Source: Spirosoma rhododendri
Lineage (GTDB): Bacteria > Bacteroidota > Bacteroidia > Cytophagales > Spirosomataceae
DNA: 64,000 bases
Assembly (NCBI RefSeq): GCF_012849055.1
Contig: NZ_CP051677.1
Coordinates: forward strand, 1,626,501-1,690,500
Direction: 5' to 3'
Notes under the pieces: generated by a model
Database searches by the model: none
What the model was told of the DNA's origin: nothing
What the model saw: only the letters and a program-made list of their open reading frames with translations
Position numbers and translations under genes: made by a program
Shown here: in pieces, positions 15,904 to 25,231 of the stretch
Layout of the letters: every line of letters begins with the position of its first letter
Position numbering within the stretch: position 1 is the stretch's first letter

Positions 15904-17100
15904 ATGAACCTGCACCTGCAACACCTGTACGAACTGGCACAACGCCCAACCCGGCGGATCGTCGGGCTTATGTCGGGTACGTCGCTCGATGGCCTCGATG
16001 TCGCTCTGTGTACTATTTCGGGTAGCGGCCCCGGCACGCAGGTGACGCTGGAGCAGTTTGCGACCATACCGTACGATGACGAGCTGAAAGCCCACATCCG
16101 CACGATCTTCGCTAAAGAACAAATCGAATTCGAGACGCTTTGTTTGCTCAACCCCTACATCGGTCGACTCCACGGACGGCTTGTACTCGATTGCCTGCGT
16201 CGGTGGAACGTGCGCCCCGACGAGGTCGACCTGCTGGCCAGTCACGGGCAAACAGTGTACCATGCACCAAAACGACAGCATGGCCGGGCTGAATTTCCGA
16301 ACGCGACCCTGCAAATTGGTGATGGCGACCATGTGGCCGTAACTACCGGCATCATTACGCTCAGCGACTTTCGGCAGAAGCACGTAGCTGCGGGTGGAGA
16401 AGGCGCACCGTTGGCCGTGTATGGCGATTATTTCATGTTCTCAAAAGCGGGTGAAAACCGTATCCTGCTCAACATGGGCGGTATCGCTAATTTCACGTAC
16501 CTGCCCGCCGATCAGGATGCCAGCGCGGTATTTACGACCGACACGGGGCCGGGCAACACCCTGCTCGATGCCTGTGCCCGCCAGTTTCTGAACCAGCCCT
16601 ACGACGCCGACGGACAACTGGCTGCCAGCGGTCAGATCGACGAAGCGTTTCTGTGGGCGCTGAAAGACAATACTTTTTTTGATGCCCCCTTTCCCAAAAC
16701 GACTGGCCCCGAAGTATTTGGTGATGGTTACGTACAGAACGCCCTGACCCGCAGCCAAACGCAAACAATCTCCCCCGCCGACCGTATGGCGACGCTCGTT
16801 CAGTTCAGCGCCGATACCATCGCGCAAGCCATCCGGCGCGTCCTGCAACCCGGCGAGCCTTACACCGTGTATATGAGTGGGGGCGGCATGCACAACCCAA
16901 CCCTGACCCGCGCCATCCGCGCTCAACTGCCGAAGTGCACGTTTGGCCGCACCGACGAACTGGGCATCAGTGGCGATGCGAAAGAGGCTGTGCTTTTCGC
17001 CGTCCTCGCCAACGAGTGTGTTATGGGCAGTACTACGTCGTTCGGTAGCCGCGAAGGCGTCCCGACCGTCAGTATGGGAAAGATTAGCTTTCCCGGCTAG
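15904..17100 (+). CDS. anmK: Anhydro-N-acetylmuramic acid kinase
   Basis: The 398-residue ASKHA-fold kinase hydrolyses the anhydro ring of 1,6-anhydro-MurNAc and phosphorylates it to MurNAc-6-phosphate, a step in peptidoglycan recycling. The ATP phosphate loop GLMSGTSLDGLDVAL lies near the N-terminus. SHGQTVYHAP, DTGPGNTLLDAC and MSGGGMHNPTL are further family signatures. The ATG at 15904 was chosen because a -7 box sits just upstream. No MurQ etherase gene is adjacent, so the rest of the recycling route must lie elsewhere. Confidence 0.95.
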   Translation: MNLHLQHLYELAQRPTRRIVGLMSGTSLDGLDVALCTISGSGPGTQVTLEQFATIPYDDELKAHIRTIFAKEQIEFETLCLLNPYIGRLHGRLVLDCLRRWNVRPDEVDLLASHGQTVYHAPKRQHGRAEFPNATLQIGDGDHVAVTTGIITLSDFRQKHVAAGGEGAPLAVYGDYFMFSKAGENRILLNMGGIANFTYLPADQDASAVFTTDTGPGNTLLDACARQFLNQPYDADGQLAASGQIDEAFLWALKDNTFFDAPFPKTTGPEVFGDGYVQNALTRSQTQTISPADRMATLVQFSADTIAQAIRRVLQPGEPYTVYMSGGGMHNPTLTRAIRAQLPKCTFGRTDELGISGDAKEAVLFAVLANECVMGSTTSFGSREGVPTVSMGKISFPG

Positions 17101-17181
17101 AAACGAGTGGCTGCGCGCATTGCTATTTCGCCTGATATGATTTAGATTGTGTACTGATAATCAACTTTCTGACCTAAGAAT

Positions 17182-17685
17182 ATGATGGTTATTCGTACGC
17201 AGATAAATCCACTGATTAGTGCACTGAACGGGTTGATATGGTTAGTCGGCATCAGCGTACTATTGATCCTGACTGGCTTGTTTTACCTCAACAGCGAGTA
17301 TGAAAACCCAGACCCTATTGCTGAGCAATCGACAATACGCACCGTCGAATCACCAAAACGCCAATCGCTGACGCCGGTTCAACTGAAAGGGAAAGACCTG
17401 TTCGTCGCTAATTGTGGGCAGTGCCATGAGGTGACTGATGGGGTTCTTGTCGGTCCCGGTTTGCTGGGCGTGTCTTTGCGGGTACCCAGTCAGCAGTGGC
17501 TTGTTGACTGGATAAAGAACCCTTCGGCGGTAGTTGGGTCTGGTGACGTTTACGCCCGTGCGATCGTAAAAAAGTTTGCTCCCGTTGTAATGCCCGGCTT
17601 CTCAAATCTGAGCGAAAAAGACATCAACGCTATCATTGACTACATCAATACGCACGAGTCAGTGGGTGGCGCGTTTACCATGTAA
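17182..17685 (+). CDS. Membrane-anchored class I cytochrome c
   Basis: The 167-residue protein has an N-terminal membrane anchor (about residues 16-37) and a periplasmic cytochrome c domain with heme-binding CGQCH at about residues 76-80 and the distal Met in PVVMPGFSNLS. The spacing between heme motif and Met and the closing helix DINAIIDYINTH are typical of class I. It would carry electrons in the periplasm, possibly to a terminal oxidase such as the one at the window start; its real partner is not shown by the neighbours. The ATG at 17185 is an equally possible start. Confidence 0.87.
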   Translation: MMVIRTQINPLISALNGLIWLVGISVLLILTGLFYLNSEYENPDPIAEQSTIRTVESPKRQSLTPVQLKGKDLFVANCGQCHEVTDGVLVGPGLLGVSLRVPSQQWLVDWIKNPSAVVGSGDVYARAIVKKFAPVVMPGFSNLSEKDINAIIDYINTHESVGGAFTM

Positions 17686-17742
17686 CTTTAAAGAGACGAT
17701 GTACGTCTGTGCTGTCGCTATCTAGCGCGGTATATCAGCCTG

Positions 17743-18267
17743 TTAATTCTTCGGGCGGAAGACATTCATCTTACTCTCATCGGTGGTGATAAAAGGTCCG
17801 TTGATGAGGTCGATGCAGTAGGGGATAGCGGGAAACACCGCCGACAGGCATTGGCCGATGGCCGTAGGTTTGCCAGGCAGATTCAGCAGTAAGGTCTGGT
17901 TGCGGATGCCAGCCGTTTGGCGGGAAAGAATTGCCGTCGGGACGTATTTCAGGCTCTCCTGCCGCATTAATTCGCCGAAGCCGGGGAGCATCTTCTGGCA
18001 GACGGCTTCGGTCGCTTCGGGTGTAACGTCGCGGAGGGCCGGGCCGGTGCCGCCTGTCGTCACGACGAGGCAGCAGCCTTCGGTGTCGGCCAATTCGATC
18101 ATCGTCGCTTCGAGCTGGTCCTGCTCGTCGGGAATGACGCGGTACACGGGTTCCCAGTCGCAGGTGAGCCAGTCGGTCAGGTAGGAGACGACGGCCTTGC
18201 CGGGGATGTCTTCGTACACCCCCGCGCTGGCCCGGTCAGACACGTTAATTATACCAATGCGAATCAT
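17743..18267 (-). CDS. mog: Molybdopterin adenylyltransferase
   Basis: The 174-residue protein is of the MogA/MoaB family, which adenylates molybdopterin before metal insertion in molybdenum cofactor synthesis. The signature TTGGTGPALRDVTPEA is present, as are the N-terminal GIINVSDRAS and the C-terminal LLNLPGKPTAIGQCL. The length fits Mog better than gephyrin-type MoeA fusions. No other cofactor genes are next to it. It may be co-transcribed with the glycogen synthase gene upstream, but an inverted repeat lies in the 85-base gap. Confidence 0.88.
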   Translation of the reverse strand: MIRIGIINVSDRASAGVYEDIPGKAVVSYLTDWLTCDWEPVYRVIPDEQDQLEATMIELADTEGCCLVVTTGGTGPALRDVTPEATEAVCQKMLPGFGELMRQESLKYVPTAILSRQTAGIRNQTLLLNLPGKPTAIGQCLSAVFPAIPYCIDLINGPFITTDESKMNVFRPKN

Positions 18268-18280
18268 GGTTTAGTCTAAA

Positions 18281-18339
18281 GTTTAATGGTTAAGGTTTAA
18301 GGTTAGTCTCGGCAGAACGTTGAACCTTAACCATTAAAC
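18281..18339. repeat. Intergenic inverted repeat (class 2)
   Basis: The arm GTTTAATGGTTAAGGTT (18281-18297) is matched perfectly by its complement at 18323-18339, with a 25-base loop. It lies between two minus-strand genes (glycogen synthase and mog). The arm shares the core TTAATGGTTAA with the repeat at 55912-55976. Confidence 0.82.
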
Positions 18340-18352
18340 CTTGAACTGCACG

Positions 18353-20167
18353 CTACTTTCTGCGCTTGAGCGCGAGATCGTGCGCGGTGTCGTAGTAAGA
18401 ACGGAGGCTGTGCCAGTCGAATATTTCGGCGATGTTTTCGACCCGGTTGCGCTGTTGAATCCGGTCGCGCTGACTCAGCCGTACGAACCGGTACAGCATG
18501 TCAGCAAGCTCGTCGGCGGCTTCGTTGAACGAGTTGGTCCGGCGGTTCACGACGTAAATACCCCGGTTTTCGTAGTCACGCATGATCTGCATGATGAAAT
18601 CACCGAATCCCGACTGGTCGCTCGTAACGGTCGGAATACCCCGCACCACGCATTCCAGCGGGGTGTAGCCCCACGGCTCGTAATAGCTGGGGAATACCCC
18701 CAGGTGGCAACCCCGTACAAACTGACTGTAGTCGAGGCCAAACAGTGGGTTGGTCGACGCAATGAAATCGGGGTGGTACACGATCTTAACCCGGTCGGCT
18801 TCGTTATTGACGAGGTTCGCCTGCCGGATAAAGCGCGTCATGTCGTCTTCCTGCACCAGATTGTGGGTCACGAAAGGCGGCAGCGTTTTTGTCTTCCAGC
18901 TTTGAATCGTTCGACGGAGCCGCAGCCGCCAGTATTCGTCGATAAACGAGTTGAGGTCAGGAATTTTGGTGTCGTTCTGCGATGCAGCTGCCAGAAAGAG
19001 CCGTTCGCCCACCTGCTTCTCGATATTCTCGCAGGTTTCGTGAATCTCATCGAGCAGGGCCCGCGAGTGTAGCACGTCGGGGTTGATAGACGTATACGGT
19101 TGGCGCGTTACGAGGAACATCACCACCGTCATGTCCATCTCTTCCTGCTTCATGCGGTAATTCAGCCGGGCGAGGGCCTCCAGCGTCAGGTCGTACCCTT
19201 TGTTGGAAAACTCGAACCGGCCCGACGTGAAGAAGTAGAGCGTCTTGTCGAGATCGAAGGAGTAGCTCTGGAAGAAGTGGCCCATGATAAACTCATGGAT
19301 CTTGTCTTTATAGCGAACGTGCAGGTTCTGAAACTCGTGCGTAGCCGCAAAGCGCGTAACGTTCAGGCCGTTGGGGAGTACCAGATCGGGGTTACGGCCG
19401 AGAAAAACCTCGCATTCCCGCGCCGTCACGTCGCTGACGGTCGTGAATACGTGGGCCTGCAAAGCCGCCAGCCGCTCGATGGTGGCCTGCGTTTCGATAC
19501 CGTAGTGCTGAGCTTCGCGCAGCCAGTCGAAGAAAGGCAGTTTGCCGTAGAAGCCCGCTTCGTTCTGAGCTAGGTACCGCCCCAGCATAGTCGCGTGGGT
19601 CGTGAAAATCGTCGCAATTCTGACGTTGTCTTTCCGCAGGTCAGGCAGGCCGGTGCTTGCCATCCACTCGTGGAAGTGCGCCACAAAATCGACACGACGC
19701 GCGTGGTTTTCAGCCAGAATGGTCATGAACTGCCGCACCATGTCGCCGAAAATAATGGTTTGGTTGACCAGGTCTTCAACGTTGAGCGTCGGTAGCTTGT
19801 GATCGCGCCAAAGCCGCCCTTTGATCTCGTTGAGCTGACCGACCGGCATACTGTAGATGTCGAACAGCACCACGCGTGGCCGACCCGTAATAAGCCAGTA
19901 GCCATACTCGACCCGGTAGCCCATCTGCCGCATCTTGCTGACCGTCTGCCCGATTTCGGTTTCGTCGGAATCAACGATCGGTTCAAACTCGGCGGCTGCT
20001 TTCTGGGGAAAATACGGCCCCAGCGCAACATAATTGTCGTCCCACTTTTCGACCATCGCCGGTACTTTCGACCGGATGACCGTGTAAATACCACCGACCT
20101 GGTTACACACTTCCCAGGCTACTTCCAGCAGTAGTTTGCGTTTTGAGGTTGAAAAGACGGATTCCAA
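18353..20167 (-). CDS. Glycogen synthase, GT3 (eukaryotic-like) family
   Basis: The 604-residue protein resembles the yeast/animal-type glycogen synthases (family GT3) found in Bacteroidota rather than GlgA. Signs are the N-terminal LLLEVAWEVCNQVGGIYTVIRSKV, the HFHEWM segment, and the donor-site stretch YYEPWGYTPLECVVRGIPT followed by TSDQSGFG, which holds the conserved acidic residue. It extends alpha-1,4-glucan from a nucleotide glucose. The only start that keeps the conserved N-terminus is TTG at 20167. Regulatory arginine clusters as in the eukaryotic enzymes were not clearly seen. Confidence 0.9.
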   Translation of the reverse strand: MESVFSTSKRKLLLEVAWEVCNQVGGIYTVIRSKVPAMVEKWDDNYVALGPYFPQKAAAEFEPIVDSDETEIGQTVSKMRQMGYRVEYGYWLITGRPRVVLFDIYSMPVGQLNEIKGRLWRDHKLPTLNVEDLVNQTIIFGDMVRQFMTILAENHARRVDFVAHFHEWMASTGLPDLRKDNVRIATIFTTHATMLGRYLAQNEAGFYGKLPFFDWLREAQHYGIETQATIERLAALQAHVFTTVSDVTARECEVFLGRNPDLVLPNGLNVTRFAATHEFQNLHVRYKDKIHEFIMGHFFQSYSFDLDKTLYFFTSGRFEFSNKGYDLTLEALARLNYRMKQEEMDMTVVMFLVTRQPYTSINPDVLHSRALLDEIHETCENIEKQVGERLFLAAASQNDTKIPDLNSFIDEYWRLRLRRTIQSWKTKTLPPFVTHNLVQEDDMTRFIRQANLVNNEADRVKIVYHPDFIASTNPLFGLDYSQFVRGCHLGVFPSYYEPWGYTPLECVVRGIPTVTSDQSGFGDFIMQIMRDYENRGIYVVNRRTNSFNEAADELADMLYRFVRLSQRDRIQQRNRVENIAEIFDWHSLRSYYDTAHDLALKRRK

Positions 20168-20218
20168 GGCTAGTCCAGTTGTTTAATAAGCCGGGTGATA
20201 GGTTGACACCGGCCAGGT

Positions 20219-21217
20219 TTACTTATTTATATACGAACGGGCATCTGTCACTTCTGTTTGCCCATTTCTTGTCAAGGTAAAATTAAAACCGGGATGAATG
20301 CTATAAGCGCCCGTTTCCCCTGACTTATTTACTGCGATAAAGCCAACCTGCACGTCTTTATAATCCTGCTTTTTCACAATCCGTAGCGCGGCTTCTTCGC
20401 AGGCCTGCTGTGGCGTACGGCCCTGCCGCATCAGTTCGACCACTAGAAACGAGCCGCAAGTACGCATAACCAGCTCGCCCAGACCCGTTGCGCAGGCCCC
20501 ACCGATCTCATTATCAACGAATAGCCCGGCTCCGATAATTGGCGAATCGCCCACCCGACCGTTCATCTTGTAGGCCAGCCCGCTCGTTGTGCAGGCACCG
20601 GAAATATTACCGGCTTTGTCGATCGCCAGCATACCGATTGTGTCGTGCCGTTCGATGTTGATAACGGGTTTGTACTTGGCCGTCTTCAGCCACGTTTGCC
20701 AGGCCGCTTTCGAGGCCGGCGTCAGCAAATTTTCTTTTTTGAACCCGTTCGCTAGCGCAAATCGCTGCGCGCCTTCGCCACTCAGCATGACGTGGGGCGT
20801 TTTTTCCATTACAGCCCGCGCCACGGAAATGGCGTGCATGATATTTTCCAGATACGTGACCGAACCTGCATTGCCATTTTCGTCCATGATGCAGGCATCG
20901 AGCGTTACCCGACCGTCGCGGTCAGGCAGCCCGCCGTAACCCACACTGGTATCGTTGGGGTCGGCTTCAGGAACACGGACACCCGCTTCGACCACATCGA
21001 TCGCGCGTTTGCCCTGATCGAGTACGGCCTGCGCAGCTGCGTGGGCTTTTGGCTGTTTCCAGGTTGAGAGAATAAGAGGGCCACCCTGAGGCAATCCTGA
21101 CTGGACGGTGTCGGATGCGATCGTCTTTGCGGGCTGAAGTTGAGTAGCGCGGAACGCCAGCGAGGGGAATAGACTCACCAGCGGACCCAATCGTAAAAAG
21201 TGTCGTCTGTTTACCAT
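20219..21217 (-). CDS. N4-(beta-N-acetylglucosaminyl)-L-asparaginase
   Basis: The 332-residue Ntn-hydrolase cuts the GlcNAc-Asn bond of glycoasparagines. The autocleavage site and nucleophile Thr are in HDTIGM (about residue 195), and the oxyanion region is GRVGDSPIIGAG and GACATGLGE. An N-terminal export signal with a twin-Arg-like NRRHFLRL precedes a hydrophobic run, so it is probably periplasmic. The precursor would split into alpha and beta chains of about 190 and 140 residues. It runs divergently from purU. A role in using glycoprotein debris fits this group. Confidence 0.9.
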   Translation of the reverse strand: MVNRRHFLRLGPLVSLFPSLAFRATQLQPAKTIASDTVQSGLPQGGPLILSTWKQPKAHAAAQAVLDQGKRAIDVVEAGVRVPEADPNDTSVGYGGLPDRDGRVTLDACIMDENGNAGSVTYLENIMHAISVARAVMEKTPHVMLSGEGAQRFALANGFKKENLLTPASKAAWQTWLKTAKYKPVINIERHDTIGMLAIDKAGNISGACTTSGLAYKMNGRVGDSPIIGAGLFVDNEIGGACATGLGELVMRTCGSFLVVELMRQGRTPQQACEEAALRIVKKQDYKDVQVGFIAVNKSGETGAYSIHPGFNFTLTRNGQTEVTDARSYINK

Positions 21218-21266
21218 GAAGTGAGGGTTACGGGCCCAAATAAAGGAATTAACTAGTGGCTTTCAC

Positions 21267-21274
21267 TACTTTTG
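21267..21274 (+). promoter_or_regulatory. -7 box for purU
   Basis: TACTTTTG fits TAnnTTTG and lies 24 bases before the ATG at 21298. It argues against the in-frame GTG at 21256 as start, which lies upstream of the box. No good -33 element was seen. Confidence 0.58.
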
Positions 21275-21297
21275 ACCGACTTTCTTCCCTGTCACTC

Positions 21298-22152
21298 ATG
21301 GTGGATTCTGATAAACATATTTTACTGATGGACGGCCCCGATGCGAAGGGGTTGATTTACCACGTTACCGGTGTTCTGTTCCGGCACGGCCTCAATATCA
21401 TCCACAACGACGAATACGTCAGCCCGACAGGCCGGTTTTTTATGCGGACTGAATTCGACGGAAACGTCAATGAAAAAGCGCTGTTGCAGGACCTGACATC
21501 GACCCTATCTGACCAGACTGACGCCGAGGGAATCACGTTTCGGCTCAACCCCAAGCGCCGGAAGAATATCGTGATTATGGTCACGAAAGAACACCACTGT
21601 CTGGCCGAACTGCTGATTCGGTACGCATTTGATGAACTGGACGCGGATATTCTGGCCGTGGTGAGCAACTACAACACCCTGCAACCGCTGGTCAGTAAAT
21701 TTGGTATTCCGTTCCACTATGTATCGCACGAAGGAAAGAGCCGCGAAGAACATGAAGAAGCCATTCTGCGAACGCTGGCGATCTACGAACCGGAATACCT
21801 CGTGCTGGCCAAATACATGCGGGTGCTGACACCAGCTTTCGTACGGCATTACCCGAACCGCATCGTCAATATCCACCATTCCTTTCTACCCGCATTCGTG
21901 GGGGCTAACCCGTACCGGCAGGCGTATGAACGGGGTGTCAAAATCATTGGCGCAACGGCCCACTTCGTCAACAATGATCTGGACGAAGGGCCGATTATCG
22001 CGCAGGACGTAAAAGAGGTAAACCACCGGCAACAGGCGGGGGATATGGCGATGGAAGGGCGCGACGTCGAGAAAATCGTGCTGTCGCAGGCGCTCAAACT
22101 GGTCTTCAACGACCGGGTATTTATCGCTGGCAACCGAGCCATCGTGCTATAA
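21298..22152 (+). CDS. purU: Formyltetrahydrofolate deformylase
   Basis: The 284-residue protein hydrolyses 10-formyltetrahydrofolate to formate and tetrahydrofolate, balancing one-carbon pools for purine synthesis. It has an N-terminal ACT-type regulatory domain (ILLMDGPDAKGLIYHVTGVLF) and a C-terminal formyltransferase-fold domain with VNIHHSFLPAFVGANPYRQA, GATAHFVNNDLDEGPII and a catalytic Asp in that segment. The ATG at 21298 is preferred because a -7 box lies between it and the upstream GTG. The related enzyme PurN is encoded at 38105-38689. Confidence 0.94.
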   Translation: MVDSDKHILLMDGPDAKGLIYHVTGVLFRHGLNIIHNDEYVSPTGRFFMRTEFDGNVNEKALLQDLTSTLSDQTDAEGITFRLNPKRRKNIVIMVTKEHHCLAELLIRYAFDELDADILAVVSNYNTLQPLVSKFGIPFHYVSHEGKSREEHEEAILRTLAIYEPEYLVLAKYMRVLTPAFVRHYPNRIVNIHHSFLPAFVGANPYRQAYERGVKIIGATAHFVNNDLDEGPIIAQDVKEVNHRQQAGDMAMEGRDVEKIVLSQALKLVFNDRVFIAGNRAIVL

Positions 22153-22278
22153 TTTCAACCGATTGCATTGCAGTTTGAGCAAATAATCCGTCGAAATTTC
22201 ACCAAATCCTTATCTTTCGACTCGGAATACGTCAACTCATAAATAACTCTTTCCCTTTACCTGCCTTTCAGACCCGCC

Positions 22279-23943
22279 ATGCAAAAGCTTCAGGCACTGG
22301 ATTACATTGTTTTCTTTTTCTATTTCATCATTGTTGCTTCGTACGGTGTCTGGATTTACCGGCGTAAACAAACCGAAAAAATGTCGACAACCGACTTTTT
22401 TCTGGCGGAAGGATCACTGACCTGGTGGGCCATCGGCTCGTCGCTGATCGCGTCGAACATTTCGGCCGAGCAGTTTATCGGTGCGTCGGGCGATGGCTTT
22501 GCGATGGGACTGGCTATTGCCACCTACGAGTGGATGGCTGCGGCTACGCTTATCGTAGTAGCGATATTTTTCATGCCGATCTACCTCAAGAACCGGATCT
22601 TTACGATGCCGCAGTTTCTGACGCAGCGGTACAACAACACGGTATCAATGATTATGGCCGTTTTCTGGCTGTTTCTCTACGTACTCGTTAACCTGACGTC
22701 GATTCTGTTCCTCGGTGCGCTGGCTGTATCGACCATTTCGGGGCTGAACTTCACGCTGTGTATGATCGCGCTGGCGGTGTTTGCCGTCATCATCACCATT
22801 GGCGGGATGAAAGTAATCGGCTTTACCGACGTAATTCAGGTGTTCTTCCTGATTATGGGCGGGCTGGCCACGACCTATCTGGCTATCGAACTGGTGTCGG
22901 CGCAGAGCGGTACGGCGGGCGTTGCCAACGGACTGAACATCATGCTCACCCAGTCGTCGGACCACTTCCAGATGATCTTCACGAAAGACAATCCGTTTTA
23001 TTCGTCATTGCCCGGCCTTACGGTGCTGATCGGCGGGATGTGGATTGTGAACCTGAACTACTGGGGCTGTAACCAGTATATCACCCAGCGGGCGTTGGGT
23101 GCCGATCTGAAAACGGCCCGGCAGGGCATTCTCTTCGCGGCTCTGCTGAAACTGCTCATGCCGGTCATCGTTGTGCTGCCGGGTATTGCCGCCTACACCC
23201 TGTACCAGAAAGGGCTGTTTCAGAAAGAGATGCTCGACGCGTCGGGTGAAATCAACAAAGACCACGCCTACCCAGTACTGCTGAACCTGCTGCCAACGGG
23301 TCTGAAAGGGCTTTCGTTTGCCGCTCTGACCGCTGCCGTCGTAGCCTCGCTGGCGGGTAAGGCCAACTCGATTTCGACCATCTTCACGCTCGACATTTAC
23401 AAGAAATACATTGCACCCGAAGCGGAAGATGCCAAGCTGGTCAACATCGGGCGGATTACCATTGTCGTCGCGATGATTCTGGCGATTCTGATTTCGCCGT
23501 TCATGGGTATCGACAAGAAAGGTGGATTTCAGTTCATTCAGGAAATGACCGGGCTTGTGTCGCCGGGTGTATTTGCCGCCTTTATCATGGGCTTCTTCTG
23601 GAAACGGACCAACTCGTCGGGGGCCTTGTTTGCCATCGTCGGGGGCTTCCTGCTGTCGCTGTTTTTCAAATATGTGCTGCCGGGCGTGGTCGATCTGTCG
23701 TTCCTGGCTCCGATGGGCTTCGCCGTACAGGGGGCCGATGGTATCTACACGATTCCGTTCCTCGACACGATGGGCTTCGTATTCCTGATCTGTGTGTTCG
23801 TCATGTTCATACTGGGTATGCAGAAGCCAAGTCTGAAAGGGCTGCAAATCGACTCCAGCATGTTTAAAGTGGCTCCCGAATTCACGATCGGCGCGACGCT
23901 GGTATTGATGACCGTAGTCGGGCTGTACGTTTATTTCTGGTAG
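22279..23943 (+). CDS. Sodium:solute symporter, SGLT-like
   Basis: The 554-residue protein has about 13 to 14 membrane helices in the SSS family pattern. Signatures include FLAEGSLTWWAIGSSLIASNISAEQFIGASG near the N-terminus and GLSFAALTAAVVASLAGKANSISTIFTLDIY, which carries the sodium-site Ser/Thr residues. The GCNQYITQRALGA stretch is that of the sugar-transporting branch (vSGLT-like), so a sugar or polyol is the likely substrate, driven by sodium. It ends 13 bases inside the convergent cutC gene. Confidence 0.87.
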   Translation: MQKLQALDYIVFFFYFIIVASYGVWIYRRKQTEKMSTTDFFLAEGSLTWWAIGSSLIASNISAEQFIGASGDGFAMGLAIATYEWMAAATLIVVAIFFMPIYLKNRIFTMPQFLTQRYNNTVSMIMAVFWLFLYVLVNLTSILFLGALAVSTISGLNFTLCMIALAVFAVIITIGGMKVIGFTDVIQVFFLIMGGLATTYLAIELVSAQSGTAGVANGLNIMLTQSSDHFQMIFTKDNPFYSSLPGLTVLIGGMWIVNLNYWGCNQYITQRALGADLKTARQGILFAALLKLLMPVIVVLPGIAAYTLYQKGLFQKEMLDASGEINKDHAYPVLLNLLPTGLKGLSFAALTAAVVASLAGKANSISTIFTLDIYKKYIAPEAEDAKLVNIGRITIVVAMILAILISPFMGIDKKGGFQFIQEMTGLVSPGVFAAFIMGFFWKRTNSSGALFAIVGGFLLSLFFKYVLPGVVDLSFLAPMGFAVQGADGIYTIPFLDTMGFVFLICVFVMFILGMQKPSLKGLQIDSSMFKVAPEFTIGATLVLMTVVGLYVYFW

Positions 23944-24668
23944 TGAACTAGTTTCACCACGGGCGCAATGGCGTCGGCACTGGCTTCGATTCGTTCGTAT
24001 TCGCCCAGCACTGCCGACGCCATTGTTAGTTCCGGACGACGGTACTGCATCGGGCTGGCCTGCGACGATTTGCCGCTCAGGTGAAGCGCCCCGACACCCG
24101 CATCGAGTAGTGCCTGCGCATTCTGAATCGACACGCCAACGCCTGCCATGATCTCAATCCGACCGGCAGCCTGCTCAACCAGTTGCCGCAGTACGGGAAT
24201 GCCCTGCGTGGCGGATGGATGCTGCCCAGATGTCAGAATGCGAACGCAGCCGGTGCGGATAATGGCTTCAAGGGCTTCGGCGGCATCACGGCTCATGTCG
24301 AACGCGCGGTGGAACGTCACCGGCAGCGGATGCGCCAGCTCGACTAGTGCGCGCGTTTTTTCTTCATCGACAGTCCCGTCGGCGCGGAGCAGCCCCAGTA
24401 CAATGCCGTCGGCACCGGCGGTCTTGGCGGCTTCGATGTCGGTCTGCATAACGGCAAACTCCGTTTCGGAATAAAGGAAGTCACCCCCGCGCGGTCGAAT
24501 CATGACGTATAAGGCGATCGACACCTGCCGACGGGCCTGCGCAACGAGGCCAATACTGGGCGTGGTACCGCCTTCGCTCAGACTACCGCAGAGTTCAATT
24601 CGGTCGGCACCGGCGTCTTGCGCGGTCAGGCAGGATTGCAGCGAAAAAGCACATACTTCAACAGTCAT
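23931..24668 (-). CDS. cutC: CutC family protein
   Basis: The 245-residue TIM-barrel protein has the CutC signatures VEVCAFSLQSCLTAQDAGADRIELC, MIRPRGGDFLYS, TFHRAFDM and RILTSGQ. CutC was linked to copper tolerance in E. coli, but that role is disputed and the reaction is unknown. The length is normal. It overlaps the convergent symporter gene by 13 bases at the 3' ends. The upstream gap to 24946 holds nothing clear except a -7 box for the next gene on the other strand. Confidence 0.92.
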   Translation of the reverse strand: MTVEVCAFSLQSCLTAQDAGADRIELCGSLSEGGTTPSIGLVAQARRQVSIALYVMIRPRGGDFLYSETEFAVMQTDIEAAKTAGADGIVLGLLRADGTVDEEKTRALVELAHPLPVTFHRAFDMSRDAAEALEAIIRTGCVRILTSGQHPSATQGIPVLRQLVEQAAGRIEIMAGVGVSIQNAQALLDAGVGALHLSGKSSQASPMQYRRPELTMASAVLGEYERIEASADAIAPVVKLVHYQK

Positions 24669-24897
24669 AGCGAAACGTCAGTCAGTTTGTAAGCGTATTG
24701 GGGGGAATTGACCGGCAAAACTACGGCTGTTTGCTGGCACGAAAGATGTACAAACCGGAAAGAAATGGGGCAGAATTGTAAATTGTACCGACCTGCGCAA
24801 ACAAAGCAGAACACTGTTGGTTAATCGCCTAAACCCGGTCAGGAGTTTTTAGTGAATATCTACTGAACAGACAATGATTAGGATAATCACTTTTTTA

Positions 24898-24905
24898 TAC
24901 TTTTG
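24898..24905 (+). promoter_or_regulatory. -7 box for the DUF2795 gene
   Basis: TACTTTTG fits TAnnTTTG and lies 41 bases before the ATG at 24946. The remainder of the 277-base gap between cutC and this gene shows no other recognisable element. Confidence 0.55.
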
Positions 24906-24945
24906 CACCCTGAAAAAATAGTCACGCTTTACTGAAATACACACT

Positions 24946-25167
24946 ATGTACTGGACACTCGAACTCGCTTCTTATCTTGAAGATGCCCCCTGGCCAGCCA
25001 CGAAAGACGAACTGATTGATTACTCGATCCGCTCCGGTGCGCCACTGGAAGTCGTAGAGAATCTCCAGGAACTCGAGGATGATGGCCAACCCTATGAAAG
25101 CATTGAAGAAATCTGGCCGGACTACCCGACCAAAGATGACTTCTTCTTTAATGAGGACGAATACTAG
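24946..25167 (+). CDS. DUF2795 domain protein
   Basis: This is a 73-residue, strongly acidic, soluble protein starting MYWTLELASYLEDAPWPATKDELIDY, which matches the short helical DUF2795 fold seen across Bacteroidota. The middle IRSGAPLEVVENLQELEDDGQPYESIEEIWPDYP and the acidic end FFNEDEY are typical. The family function is unknown. It has its own -7 box upstream and a strong bidirectional terminator downstream, so it is a single-gene unit, which suggests an independent and perhaps high level of expression. Confidence 0.88.
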   Translation: MYWTLELASYLEDAPWPATKDELIDYSIRSGAPLEVVENLQELEDDGQPYESIEEIWPDYPTKDDFFFNEDEY

Positions 25168-25189
25168 TTTATTCGAATCGTTATAAGGC

Positions 25190-25227
25190 AAACCGGCCTG
25201 ACTCCGCGTATGAAGTCAGGCCGGTTT
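25190..25227. terminator. Bidirectional intrinsic terminator
   Basis: A perfect 14-bp stem (AAACCGGCCTGACT at 25190-25203 with 25214-25227) with a 10-base loop continues into T on the plus side (25225-25229). It lies between the convergent DUF2795 and MFS genes and can serve both. Confidence 0.9.
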
Positions 25228-25231
25228 TTGT

